From: Brachionus plicatilis
Lineage: Eukaryota; Rotifera; Eurotatoria; Ploima; Brachionidae
Assembly: GCA_010279815.1 (NCBI GenBank)
Contig: QEOQ01000707.1
Location: 242,299 to 306,298 of the forward strand
Direction: 5' to 3'
Length of the DNA: 64,000 bases
The position numbers and the translations under genes are program-made. The notes beneath the pieces are model-generated. The model was not told the DNA's origin and made no database searches. It saw nothing but the letters and a program-made list of their open reading frames with translations. Below, piece after piece: positions 33,481 through 46,700 of this stretch; positions within the stretch are counted from its first letter, which is position 1; every line of letters starts with the position of its first letter.

Positions 33481-34135
33481 TAAAATTATTATAAAAAAAA
33501 GTGAAATTGTTGTTGGAAGTTTTGTATGAAATTTCACAATGCCGGTTGATCGGAGTTATTTACAATTTTTTAACTGCTAATGTTGTAGAAAATATTATAT
33601 CTATAAATATTCAAAAAGACAAGATAAGAAAAAACATTTAACTTAATATTATTTTTTGAAAAAATTTATACATTGGATTTTGAAATTTGGTAAAGATTAT
33701 TAATAATCTAAATACTTTGAATATTATTATAAAAAGTTCTTTTTTAGATAAAAATAACAAAGGAGACAATTGCCAATTATCCTTTAAGAGATTCGCTAAA
33801 TTTCACTAAAATTTTGGTAATTTCGATATCTTCCTCTCAAATCTGCTTTAACTTCATGAGTTAAAAGAGACCTTATAACTGGATTAAGAATTTTAAAGAA
33901 AGTCGAAAGTGATGCATTTTGGATTTAAAAACTTTGAATATTCATTAACTATAAATATTAAGAAAACAAAAGTTGAAGGGAAAAAGGAATGTAAGTAAAG
34001 TGATTTAGGAGGATTTTAGATTTTTGAATTTTTGAAATTTTAAACGCTTAATTTAAAAATTGAATTTTATCATTTAATTTTATTTGAAAATGTAAATTTT
34101 ATTTAAAAAAAAATATTAAAAAAACTGAATCAATT

Positions 34136-37100
34136 TTAAGCATTTCTAGCTTTTTCATTTGCCAACGCTAACCGTCTTATATTAGAGATAAAACCAGCTG
34201 AATTTTCTTGTAGCACTTCATCGGTTGATCCGACCATTCCGAGCAAAAGCTAAAAATACATTCAAAATTTTTAGATTTTAATTGATTAAGGTTAAGTTGG
34301 TCCAGACATTTACTGAAAATAAAAATTTTTTTTTTAAGGATACTAATAAACTTGTCACATATTTAATTAATTTTTACATAAAAAATCACAAAAAAAAGAA
34401 TTAATTTACACACAAAAAAATTATTTATCATAAAAACTACTTATTATTTTTCTAGGAATTATCTCTAGTAAGGTAAAGTCTGCACCAAAAGCGCCTTATG
34501 AAAATTAATTTTAATTGTAATTATTACTCGCACAACTCCATTTTCATGCATGACAATACAATTAGCCGGATTTTTAGACAACTGGTGTAATGCTTTGGCG
34601 GTAGATGCATGAACATCAGAATTAGGCGATTTCAAATATTTGACTAGTGGAGCGACGGCGTTCTGAGAACCAAAAAGCTCTCTATTCTTACCCCACTTGC
34701 AACACTGAGCGATAGCTTCAGTTAAATTTTTCCTCAACATATCATCGTTCTTTACAATTAAATAAAATTTGAAAAAAAAAATTTTTTTTTTACTATCAAA
34801 ATTTTACTCTGTCGGTTAAACCGGCAAGCATTGGAACCACACCATGGTCGGTGATGACGGCCAAATTTTCTTCATCCTTGGCTATTTCGCCGATTGCAGC
34901 GCACACACTCGCTAAAACTTCAATGTCATGCGATTTCAGCAAAGACACAATCAATTCTAGGCCTCCAACAAAGTTTCTGACAGTCTCGCCTGAATCGCGA
35001 ATATTTTTAATACAAGGACAAATCGCCCAAGCAGCTGATGCCTGAACTCTGGTATTAGGATTTTTCAATAGAGACCAAAGTAATCGCACACCATCCATTC
35101 GTTCAATGATGGAAATATTGTCCTGATCTTGAGCACATTGAGCTAGAGCTTTGCATGTATTTACCAGCAGCTGGTTATTGGTTCCAGTCAACAGATTAAC
35201 CAGTGGTGAAATTCCTCCTGATTTGCGCATAGAAGCTCTGTTTTCTGGTTCCTGAGCGCATTCTGCTAAAGCTCCGACTGTGTTTATCAACACTTCCTCG
35301 GTCGGATCACCGAGCAACGCAACCAATGACTCAATGGCTTTCAATTCTTGGAATCTTTTTACATTTTCTTTACTTATTGAGCATTTCCAGATGGCACCAG
35401 TCGCCGCTGCCAATAAGGGCTTATTATCTCGATTGCTCAACAACTTCACTAATGGGTCCAAGCCTTTGAACTTGCGTATCAAGTCTCTAGTGTCTTTGTC
35501 CTCAGCACATTTAAAAATGGCATTGGCGCAATGCATTTGAAGTTCATCGTTTGATGAACGCAGATTTTCGACCAAGTCAAAAATCATTCCTTCAGTTCGG
35601 ATGGCTAGTCTATAACTTGCCTTAACAAAAAGACATTTTTAAAAAATTTATAAATATTCTATCACTGTTTGTGTTATTTGGTAGATTGGTAATCTTACGT
35701 AATTTAGTGTAAATTTTGATAAAATTCCCAAAGATTACTTAATTTGATGCATGGAAGAAATCTGTTTTAATTTTTTGGGGAGCGAAGATATGAGAATAAC
35801 AGTAATAAAATTTGTAATAAAGGTGCTATAAATATATTTAACTTTGTTAAAGGCTTAAAAAAATTTGTTAAATCTAAATCAAGTCTCTTTAAAAATTCTG
35901 CAAAAGAATTGTGTATTTCTATTTAGAATATTTTTTAAAAGTGCATATTTCAGAGATATGAATAGTTTTTGGAAAGGCTGAATTTAGATCTAAAAAATTA
36001 GAATTCATTTTTAACTTCATTTATAGCATGTTCATTACAAATTTTATTATTATGCAATTTGTTCTTACTCGATTGCTCTTTACTTCACTTTCGCCAAAAA
36101 AACACTTATGACCAAAAACAATCAATTAATCATCATTCATAAATTGTAAATTCTTGTCAAAATTTTGAAAAAAAAATTACATTCTATCCAATAGTTAAAT
36201 AAAATATTATTTCAAAAAAGTTAGCTACCATTCTAACATCTAAAAGATTTTTGAAAGTAAATAAAACAAAAAATTTTGAGAATTCCTTCAAAAAAAAGGC
36301 AGGAAACTTGAAGTGTTTGACCAATTTTTGATGCTCAAAATGATCAAATAAAGCTTAAACTATTAAATAAACTATGCTATTTAATTATTTTAATACAGGG
36401 ATACATTTTTTGATTTAACATACTTAATTAAATCTTAAGGTAAAATCTGCAAATGTATGCAGTTTACCTTTTTATTTAGCATAGAGTGTTGGATCAAAAA
36501 ATTATCACTGCAACTCTATTTTTTTAACCTGTCCAACATTTAAATATAAAGCACCTGAAATGACAAATTCCATTTTATTTTTAAAAATATCCTGTTATTT
36601 TTCTCATTTAATTTAAATATTAAGATTAAATTTTAATAAATGATAGAGTTTTTTTTTGCTATTTGACTCATTTCAATCAGAGAAATCCTAATTATTTTTT
36701 TATTAAATAATAAATCAAATTTAGAGGATGCTACTTTCTTTAATTAGAAATAATAATTAAAATAATTAATATTTTAATTTGATTTCATAATTATTTCTAA
36801 GCTTTATTAATAATTTTGAATTCTTAGATTTAAATTTCGAAAATTTGTAACTTATTTTTCATTTTTTTAATTAAATTACATTAAAAGATGGTCTATTTTA
36901 CAAGAGTCTATATCAAGAAATTCTCTTAAGTTGAGTTTTAAATTTCAAAAACCAATTAAGGTTTTATAAAGTTAGCTAAATTAATTTTTTTGAAAATAAC
37001 TTTTTTATTTTTTTAATTAAGACATTTGCAGTAAAAACAATGTAACCTAAAAAGAGTAAGTAAAATACTTGCATTGTTATTTATAACCATATTCTTTCAA

Positions 37101-39252
37101 AGTTTAAATCAAACCATATTCTTTCAAATCAAAGTTTTGGCACATTTTAGCCGGGAATCTTTCTTTTTAGTTCTATAATGGTGATATGGATACTTATTTT
37201 TCCCTGGTAAAAAGTTTTCTTGAACAAATTTCTTTAAGGAATCTGAAAATTAAATTTATATTTTGGTAACTTTTATAGTTTTATCAAAATAAACTAAATT
37301 AAACAAAATAAAAGGTGTTTGTCTTTTAGAGTCTCTGGAGTAAAATATCCCCAACTCAAAAATTTTCAAAGATACTTTTTTTTACTTATTTTTTGTCTCT
37401 TAACAATATATTAAAAATGCTAAGACCGGAAACATTCGCTTCATTCCTTTAGATAGGATCAAAATTTAAAAAACGTATTTAATTTGTTTTTAATTGTAAA
37501 AATTAAAAATTTGGATAAAATTTTATATTTAAAGAGAAGATTAGTCCAAAATAAATTTAAAGGAATGAAGCGAATGTTTCCGGTCTTAGCATTTTTAATA
37601 TATTGTTAAGAGACAAAAAATAAGTAAAAAAAAGTATCTTTGAAAATTTTTGAGTTGGGGATATTTAGGATGAAGCATTATATAGAATATGTGTGTTACT
37701 GTTACTTATTAGCTTTCTGTCCTGTCCTTTTACGTGCTGTCAAAAAGACAGGCAGTAAGCTATAAATTTAGAATAAAAAAATTTAAACAATTAATTTAAA
37801 AAAACGAAAATAAAAATTTTCATAATAAATAAAAAATTTCTAAATTCTTAACTACTTAGACATCATTAAGTTTAGTCGAGTCTATCGGACTGAAATTTAT
37901 GAGACAGCGATCAAAGCCGTATGGAATGGTAAAATTTTCATCTACTGAGAACGACAATACTGTTTCGACTTAAAAACAGACTTGTTTGTCACAAGTCTTA
38001 AGTCAAGTCAAGTCAATGATTTGATAGATCCATATTTAATACCAATTAAGTAGTTGCCTCCAAATTCCTGGCTGTTAATCTTGACCTATGTGGTCTGTTA
38101 ATGTAACCAGATTATGAAAAAATTCTTTCAACTGGTCCAAATGAAGCAGATATTGATAAAAATTTTTGTGCAATTCATAACTTTGACTTAAATTTTTGTG
38201 ACTTAGACTTAAAACTGTGACTTATAAACAAGTCTGCTTAAAAATGATTTTAATTGAAAAAAAATGAGTCAATGATATAAAACTAAATAAGCTTTGATTA
38301 TTTCGGTAATTTTTCCTGAAATTGCTGAATTTTACCAAAATTTACGTAATAGATTACCAATTTTGCTAATAAACTAAAAACACTGTGGTTGATTTACTTC
38401 AGAAGCACATTCTTGCAATGTTCCAACTACTGGAATGCAAATACTCTCATGAGGACTTTTTAATAAAGTTGCCAACAAAGGAATTACACCAGATCTTCTC
38501 ATTTCGTGCTTATTTTTCTTGCTTTTGCTTAAACTCCACAAAGCCGAGGCGCCACAGCGCGCTATTTCAATATCTTTGACCAACTCTACTTGACTGTAGC
38601 TATGATGACTATGTGTTTTTATGCCTTTATGATCACTAACAGCATGCTGCAAATTTACTTTTACACTTTCCAAAAGTCCCACAAGCATTCGAATTCCATT
38701 ATTTTGTCTAACAACTTTTCTGGCGCGCTTAAATTTAGCCACATTGGCGATAGTCTCTGCCGCCAGACACCTCAAATCTTTGTCCTGTTCAGTCAAAATT
38801 TTTACCATTGTTTGCAACCCACCCAAATCTGCTATTGAGCGTCTTATGTAAGGATTTTTGGATATTTCTTTTAAAATTTGAAGTGAGCCGATTTTGCATT
38901 TAATATCTTCGGTATCAAGTAAATTAATCAGAACTTCAAGACCACCGACATCTCTGATTGCAAATTGGCAAGCTTCTTGAGCTAAATTGAAATCTCGCAT
39001 GCTGCACAAAGCAATAATTGTGGCTGTCTGATTTCCGCCTTTTAAATACTTGACCAATTTTTGAATTTGCCAATATTCAGAAGGCAAGTCGCTTTGATCT
39101 TGTCGACCGCGTTCAGCCAACTCTTCTTCCTCATCACTTTCTGGACTACTCTCGTCCGAAGGTTCTTTATGGTTTACGCTCAATTTTGAAGAACTGTGGT
39201 TTTTTACAATTTCTTTTTTTTTTGTATTTTCGGTATCCTTGGCTTTTTCCAT
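34136..39252 (-). CDS. ODAD2: outer dynein arm docking protein, ARMC4/ODAD2, four exons
   Basis: Exons 39252-38398, 35620-34808, 34749-34528 and 34249-34136 join in phase 0 throughout to give 667 aa. After an acidic, Ser-rich leader (about 50 aa) the diagnostic ARMC4 phrase [20 protein letters not shown] appears, then about ten armadillo repeats, including [81 protein letters not shown] and [15 protein letters not shown], ending in [17 protein letters not shown]2 docks outer dynein arms on ciliary doublet microtubules. Vertebrate ARMC4 is about 1040 aa with a long N-terminal part that is absent here. An acceptor-like TTTTTTAG sits about 14 nt upstream of the ATG and the frame is open there, so a further 5' exon is possible. 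The first intron (2.8 kb) holds a perfect palindrome and a hAT MITE. Confidence 0.95.
37343..37666. repeat. long inverted repeat (perfect arms of about 106 bp)
   Basis: The left arm from AAATATCCCCAACTC (37343) to CATTCCTTT (about 37450) is repeated base for base in reverse complement up to 37666, with a loop of about 110 nt. The identical arms suggest a young palindromic MITE in ODAD2 intron 1. No clear target duplication seen. Confidence 0.85.
37977..38236. mobile_element. CAGACTTGTT-type hAT-like MITE, 8-bp duplication CTTAAAAA
   Basis: Inverted ends CAGACTTGTTTGTCACAAGT and ACTTATAAACAAGTCTG, flanked by identical CTTAAAAA at 37969-37976 and 38237-38244. 260 bp, non-coding, in ODAD2 intron 1, ending about 160 bp before the donor of exon 1. 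Confidence 0.88.
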
Positions 39253-40705
39253 TCTGATAAATCTAAAAAAGAAAATATCGATGGATTATTTCAAAATATC
39301 TATTGGTAAACGATGCTTAAATTCAGTAGTATACAATGGTTTAGTCAGTTACCTGAGATATGAAATATAATTGTAAAATTTTATTTTTCATGTTACTTTT
39401 TCGATAATTTTTTCCATGGTAACTTAACAAAATTTGAATTTTAAATGTAAAATAAAGTTGTTACTATGGATTTTAGAACCATTCTTGCCAAAGAAGATTT
39501 TTAAATCAAATACAAATTTAAATTTTTTATGGAATATTTATTTCTAAATGAAATTGATCATTTACTTACATTTTCTTCAAGCTATTTTTTTTAATTTCAT
39601 TATTAATTCGAAACTTATTAATATTAGATTTGTTTATTACAAAAAAATTATAAGTGCGTATAAATTTTAGAATTACAAATTTTTCTTTTAGCTATTTAAA
39701 AAAAAAAACCCTAAAAATTTTACTTAATTTTTTTAAAAAAAATGAATACTTTTTTTAAAAACAATGAATGCTTTTTTTAAAAAAAATGAATGCTTTTTTT
39801 TATAACACCTATTCACAATTTTCACACAGTCAATTTTTTAATTTTTTTTCAATTTTAAAATGAGAGCATTATAATTTATTGAATTTTTAAATTTTGTTTT
39901 CATATTAAAATAAAAAATTCTTTGATTTAAAGCCTTCGGAATTCTAATAAAATTAGTAAAACTTTATTGATTCAATTAACTTTTTAATTTAAAAGTTTTC
40001 ATGGTGTTTAAAAATTTTATTATTTGTTAATTTTTATTTTTAAATTTATTTTTCTTTTTAACTTCTATTTTAAAATCTTAATGAGCTTTAGATTAGCACA
40101 GATAAAAAAAATAAATTAAAATTTCTGCGGTGTCTAGGATATGCACTCAGAATGAAAGGAACGTTTATTCTAAACAGAGCTATTCAATGAACAGCTCAAA
40201 AGCGATATAAAGTATGAATTTTTTTTAAATCAAAGAAAAATTGAATTAGAAATCTAATTTAGAAGAGCATCCAATTTTGTTTTATCTTTTAATTAAATGG
40301 CTTAATCAATATAATTACACAAAAGCTAGAATCAAAAATAAAGCAGATCTATTTAGTTTGATTCTTTAAAATTAAAATTTTTTTAATATGAAAAAATAAT
40401 CTTTTATATAAAGCAGTTTTTTGAAAAAATCATAATATTTTTGTATTCAAAGAAATTTTGTGTGGATCAAAAATAGTTTCCCTTTTTTATTGATATTAAA
40501 CTTCACCCATGTCAAATTTAGTGCCAAGAGTATTAGATTAAAAAATTTATGATAGAAATTTTTTTTTTTAAATATTTGTCATTAGTCAAATAATAAGGAT
40601 AAATTCAAAGTTTTCACATTAAAGAATTAATTCTTTTTTTTGGATGGCAGAATTTTCAAAATAGCTTTTTTTTTATATATTTATTTACAATGAATTAAAA
40701 AAAAA
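39253..40705. other. intergenic between ODAD2 5' end and Roco 3' end
   Basis: AT-rich. About three tandem copies of a roughly 21-bp unit (AATGAATGCTTTTTTTAAAA) lie at 39738-39805. Otherwise nothing was recognised; it should contain the ODAD2 promoter. Confidence 0.5.
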
Positions 40706-43700
40706 TTAAATTATTTTGGCACTTAAAATTTTTGGTGTTGTACCGGCAATCATTGTAGATTTTTTTTCTATTAAAGATGTATTTATGAAATTATTTTTTG
40801 GATCAAATCTAGCCAATCGCTCCAGTCTTTGTTGCATCCGTTTCATATCGAGTACTTAAAAAATAAGTTATAAAAATATTTATCATTTTAATGCAAAAAA
40901 TTACTTAAGCTTTGGCCAGTTGAGGGCCGAACTAAAAATGAATAATGTACATTTTTTTCACATTGTGGACAGTCTTTCGATTTAGTTTTTTGCAATTCTT
41001 TCGGAGTTATCCATTCACCGTAAAATGCAAAACTTTCACATTCTGGACATAAAGACCATCTATCAAATCTTAGACCTTGAAAAAATTTTTCAGATAAATT
41101 TTGAAATATGATTTTTGGAACAGAAAAATTTTATTAATTACAATATTTTTTTGCGTCTTTAACTTGTCCTGATTAAAAAAAAACTCTAAAAAACAATAAA
41201 AATAATTTAACGAAATTTAAATTTTAGAAAAAAATATAAAGGTCTAAATTATCTTGTTGTGAGCATCAATGGTGAGTTTAATCGCCTCTCAAAGTTAAAA
41301 AATGTAATCCACAAACAACAATATTTTCACCACTAATATTCAATCAAAAAATTTATTTAAAACAAAATAAAATACTCAGTTTAAGATTATGTTACTGCAT
41401 TCAAAAGATATTGAAATTTAAAAAAATCCTTATTCTAACATTAAAAAAAAGATTTAAAATTTTTGAAAAAATTACTGCTTTAGCATAAAAATTCAGACTA
41501 ATGCTCGATTTGTGGACTTATGATCAATAAAGAAAAAGGTTTAAAAGTTCATATATCCAGAAAACACGATTAATTTTTTGAAATCAATCGAATACTTTAT
41601 TATTATAATTTTTTCCTGCTAATAAATTTTGATCACTAAAAAATTTTGTTGACCATAAAATTAAATACATTGATCACAAAAAAGTAGAGTTTGTTTTTAA
41701 AGATGGAATAAAAATTATTTATTGAAAAATTTACTTGGAAAAGTTTGAATAATACTCTCTTCAAATAACTGCAAAACCTTGAGAGCAACCAGCCAAATTT
41801 GGTCAAGATCCATTTCGGTAGTTTGCTCAAAGTCATTCTTGTTCGTTGGATCAAGACCTTCAATCACCGACTGATAGCTCACCAAATAAAAATCAAAGAT
41901 CACCTCATTGCATTCGTCTTCATTTTTCATGGCATTAGTGTACGCAATTACTCTTTTAAAATTTTTTAATTTTAGATTTTTAAATTTTTTTTTGCTGGGC
42001 ATTTTATTTACCCAACTGAATTTTCTTCATTATAGCCGTAGACAACATTTTTAAAATGGTTTTTAAAATACAAATCTGAATTGAGCAAACAATTGACTGA
42101 GAATTTTTCAAAAATGCCTGACATCAAAGTCCATGGAAAGGTGTATTTTTGAGATATGCGTGACATAAAAACTGGACTTGAGCTTTTTATTCCGGCTGTA
42201 AGAGCGTTTTTTAACGCGTTGGCGCATTCATTTTGCAAATGTCTTCTCAACTTGAATATGCTAGCCTTTTCGCTCAAATACGGAAGGTAAAATGGCACAA
42301 TCACTGAATTAAAGTTGATTGTTTCTTGCTTGAAATTTTGTGCCACCGGGTTTACATAGAAAGAAGAGTAGACCGATTCGTTCATTGTTTGCTCCAAATC
42401 AACCTTGTTGGTGTTGAACAAAAGTTTTAGCTTTTCTTTGGAAACATTGGGATAGAACAAGTGGAACATTTGGGCAAGCATGACAACCACTTCCTGTAGC
42501 AAATTTTGGCTATCCGTAATCATAATGGGACACCAAAGCATTTTTAACAAATCCATGTGAAGACTGCCTTTGAGCAAAAAGTCACTGCTCAAACTTTGAA
42601 TGTGCTCTGGACTCATGTTGATGCTGTTTTGTAAAATTTTAGATCTAACACTTTGTTTGTGAACATCCTCAAAATTTTCCAAAAAATGACACCGATAAAT
42701 TACAAAAATCATTTCGTACAAGATGGCTGGCCTGAGAAAAACTTTTTTCTTCAATTTTTCGTTGTCATGAAACCAAATTATTGTGCCACTTGAGCTCAAA
42801 TAGTCGGTGATAGGTTCAACCAAATGGCTCATTCCATACTTTTCAACTATTCTTGCCCTGTACTCAGAATAATCTATGCACAAAATGGACACCGAGCTGG
42901 GACTCAAAATCTTAATTTTGTCATCAAAATACTGTAAGTGCGGCAACTCGCTCAGAGTCTGTGTGGCAAATTTTTCTATCTCTAGCCAAAATGAGGGAAT
43001 TTTAGTATTGACTGATGCAAATGTTTTGCCATTGTTGTAGACAAATTGTTTGATTATTTGGTTTATTTGGGCTATGCCATCCATTTTAAGGCTGGCAGCA
43101 GGTAAACAAGTTTGATACAGGTCCGGGTTAAGATTGCCCTGGGTTTGAACCAATTGTTTGAGGCGGTCGGACTGCGACGCCGATATTTGTGGAAGTTTTT
43201 CGATCTCTTTAAGGTCTTCCTTGATTTGGTCTAGTCTCCTTTGTAGATGTTTGATTATTAGCTGATCAACTTGTTCGCATAGAGCGGCACGGCTCTCTGC
43301 TGGACACTCGTCTACTTTGGTCAATATGGGAATTATTGAGAACGGACTGTTTTTGGACATTTTCAAAAATAAATGATCTAAAATGTTTGTTAATTTTTTT
43401 TCGAAATTTTTTTGAGATTTAATCAGAATTGTTGAGTCAAAACAAAGAATAATCAGTGCTTTTTTGTCCAGAAATAAATTGCTCAAGTGACCAAATTGGT
43501 TTAGATTGCCATTGAAATCATTGATGGTAATGGGTAAGACACTTTTTTTGATTGTAAGCTCAGAGGCTGAAGTTAAAGGTTCCATTTCGCAAAAACTGTG
43601 ATTGGAAAAAGCGTTCAATTCTTCGATCTGCTTTCTTTTTTTTGGGGTAGCAATTTTAACCGATCTGGCAGAGCTTACTTGCTTGGCTTCTTGAATATAA

Positions 43701-46700
43701 GACTTTGCTGAATAAGTTGAGGAAAGTGGTCGAGATTCGTCTAATTCTGATTTCATGTAGAATTGGTGAATTTCGATAAATTTAGATTCTTTTTCTTCAT
43801 TTTCATTGAATTGTTCTATCAAGTTCGACTGAGTATTGAAATCTTCTAGAGCAAAGCAAAAGCTTGTTTTGCCACTTTTAGGCTCCCCTAATACCAAAAT
43901 TTTAAATCCTAAAAAAAAAGATTATAATATTTATTTGCCGCAAAAATTTTTGGTAAATTTCTTTTTTTTCAGTAAAATTAAAAAAAAAAATTTATCTTTT
44001 TTTTTTATTTTCTAATGATTCATTCATCATTCATCTTTCTTATTGACTTTTATTTTTCTAACGAGGTATTAAACAGGCTTAAATATTACAGTACTGATTT
44101 GCTACGAGGATTTGACAATATTTTACGTAAATTAACGTAATTTTACGTACAAAAATGTAATTTAACGATAAATTTCGTATAATGACGTAAAATAACTTTT
44201 GTAAAATTACGATATTAATGTTAATTTACGTAAATATACGTTAATTATCGTAAAATTAGCCATTTTCAAAAATGTCAAAAATTCGCTAGATTTTGGCTAT
44301 TTTGTGGGTTTTTTCATTCAAAATTTGATTATACAATTTTTTTGATTAACTTTTCTACAAAATATAAATTTTGCAATTTTACGTAAAATTACGGTTATCC
44401 CTAAAACACGGACCCGGACTCCGGAAAACGGACTCACGGACCTGGACTTTTCGAGCCTAAAGCACGGACACGGACTCGAAAAATAATTCTACTAAAACCC
44501 GGACCCGGACCTTTGAAAAATTTGCTAAAACACGGACCCGGACTTTCAGATTCTAATATCCGGACTCCGGACAAAATTTATTAAAAATGAATGATTTAAA
44601 AATGACACAAAATTTTATTATAGAATTTAGTGTTTATCACAAAAAACGAAAATTTAACGGCAATTCATTATATAAAAATAAATTTTAAAATTTTGACAAA
44701 TTTTTCTTTTCTCTCTTTGAACCTATTGATTGTTTTTTAGCATTTAAAAAAGCAACTAACGCCTCAAAACCATCTTCAGTAAAACAATTCTTATAAGTAT
44801 TAAAATCTATATTTACAACACCACAAATTATTGTTCCTAAAACTATTAGAATACTTAATTGATAAAATCGAAATATTTTTAATTTGTATCTTACTCATTA
44901 GGCTCACTATTCGAACTTAAATTATTTTCCATTATGTATTTGAAAGTGCTTAATATTTATTTTTTTAAATAAAATTCTAAATTCTATTTTTCAATTTGTC
45001 TTTTGCATGCAGTTTTTTTTTCATAATTTCATTTTTTTGCATGCAGTTTTTTAAATACTTTTTTTGTTTAAAATTATTACTAGGATTCCGGAGTCCGTGT
45101 TTTAGTCTTTAAAATAATCCGGAGTCCGTATTTTAGTAATTCATTTTTTTCCCACGTCCGGGTCCGTATTTTAGTAAAACAGTTTTTTCCCACGTCCGGG
45201 TCCGTGTTTTAGGCTCGAAAAGTCCGGGTCCGCGAGTCCGTTTTCCGGAGTCCGGGTCCGTGTTTTAGGGATAACCTAAAATTACGTAAATAATTATTTT
45301 TTTGAGGTAAAAAATCGTAAAAAAAAGTAAAAAAGTGTTAAAATTCGTGAAAGTATAAATTTTTAAATTTATTTATTAATAAAACTTTTAAGTTAATCAA
45401 CAGTATTAGATATTAAATTAATAAAGGATTTCTTATGCATCTTTTTAGAAAATGTCCTAAACTCACTGATTTTCAAAAGCGTTTAATTTGGTGCAAACGA
45501 TACAATAATATTGATTTTAAAGATATGTTTTTGTTGACGAAACAACACTTATTGTCTTTGATAAGTCAAGATACCAACTCAGGCTTCCATCATCTCAACC
45601 GGTAGCTATACACTGTTTCTCAAAATTTGAAAGCAAAATACATATTTGGGGTGGTATTTGATGAATTCAGATCTTTATAAAGATATATTGGATGAATATT
45701 TGTTAAAATTTTTCTCTGAAAAAAATGACACCGTATTTAAATTGCACCAGGATAACTAGCCTAAACACAATTCAGAGATTTGTAAAAAATTTCTTGATAA
45801 AATTATATTAATTGGATATTGATTTCCATTATATTTATTAAATAAACGTTTATCTAATGATCAGAACTAGTCAATTAATTTTTTTCATGATGAGGATAAA
45901 AATAAGTTTTTAGGAAAAAAGGGTAATTCTAAATTTGTCTCTAAACTAATTTTCTTTTTCAAAATTTTAAGCTCATTTTAAAAATTAGGTTCCAGTAAAA
46001 ATGAAGTTTCTAGCAGCTTGAATGAAGTTTCTTGGATGAATAATATAAATAGTGATAGATCAATTGCAAAAATATACATTCGGTTCAACCATTATTAATT
46101 GAAAAAAAGATTTAAATATAACTAAAAAAGTTTACTTTTCTTAGTGCTAAAAAAATTAAGAATTTTATGTAAAATTACTATTAATTTAAGAAAAAAATAA
46201 AAATTTAGAAAAACTAGAAAAAACTGAAATAGTTAACGAAAAATATAAAAATGAACTGAAAATGGACATAAAAAGAAAAATTTAAAAACAAAAATAAAAA
46301 AATTTTAAAAGAAAAAAAAACAGAATGTTTAAAACTTAAAAATTTGAAAAAATCCTTAAAAAATTTAGCGTCATCTTACAGTGTTTTACTTTAAACTGCA
46401 GAACTGGAAATATTACATCATTTTACGTAATTTTACATCAAAAAATTTAAGATATCGTAAAATTATATTAAATGTAGGCTGTAATAAAATATTAGCTTAC
46501 ATAAAGTATTTAAAATTCCGTTTTTTCAAGTCAAACTAAATAAAAATGCTTATGACCAAAAAAGTCCAATTTTTCGGACAAAAATTTGATTTTATTTGTT
46601 TTTTTTTGTTTTTTTTTACATTTTTTCGCATGTTTTTAAATGCTAAATAATGCAACAAACATGCCAAATATTATTGAGGCTCTGCAATAAATTTTCATTT

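Noticed and set aside
34851..35540. Plus-strand open frames opposite ODAD2
   Set aside because: They are mirror-frame shadows of armadillo repeat exons; the minus-strand reading is the conserved one.
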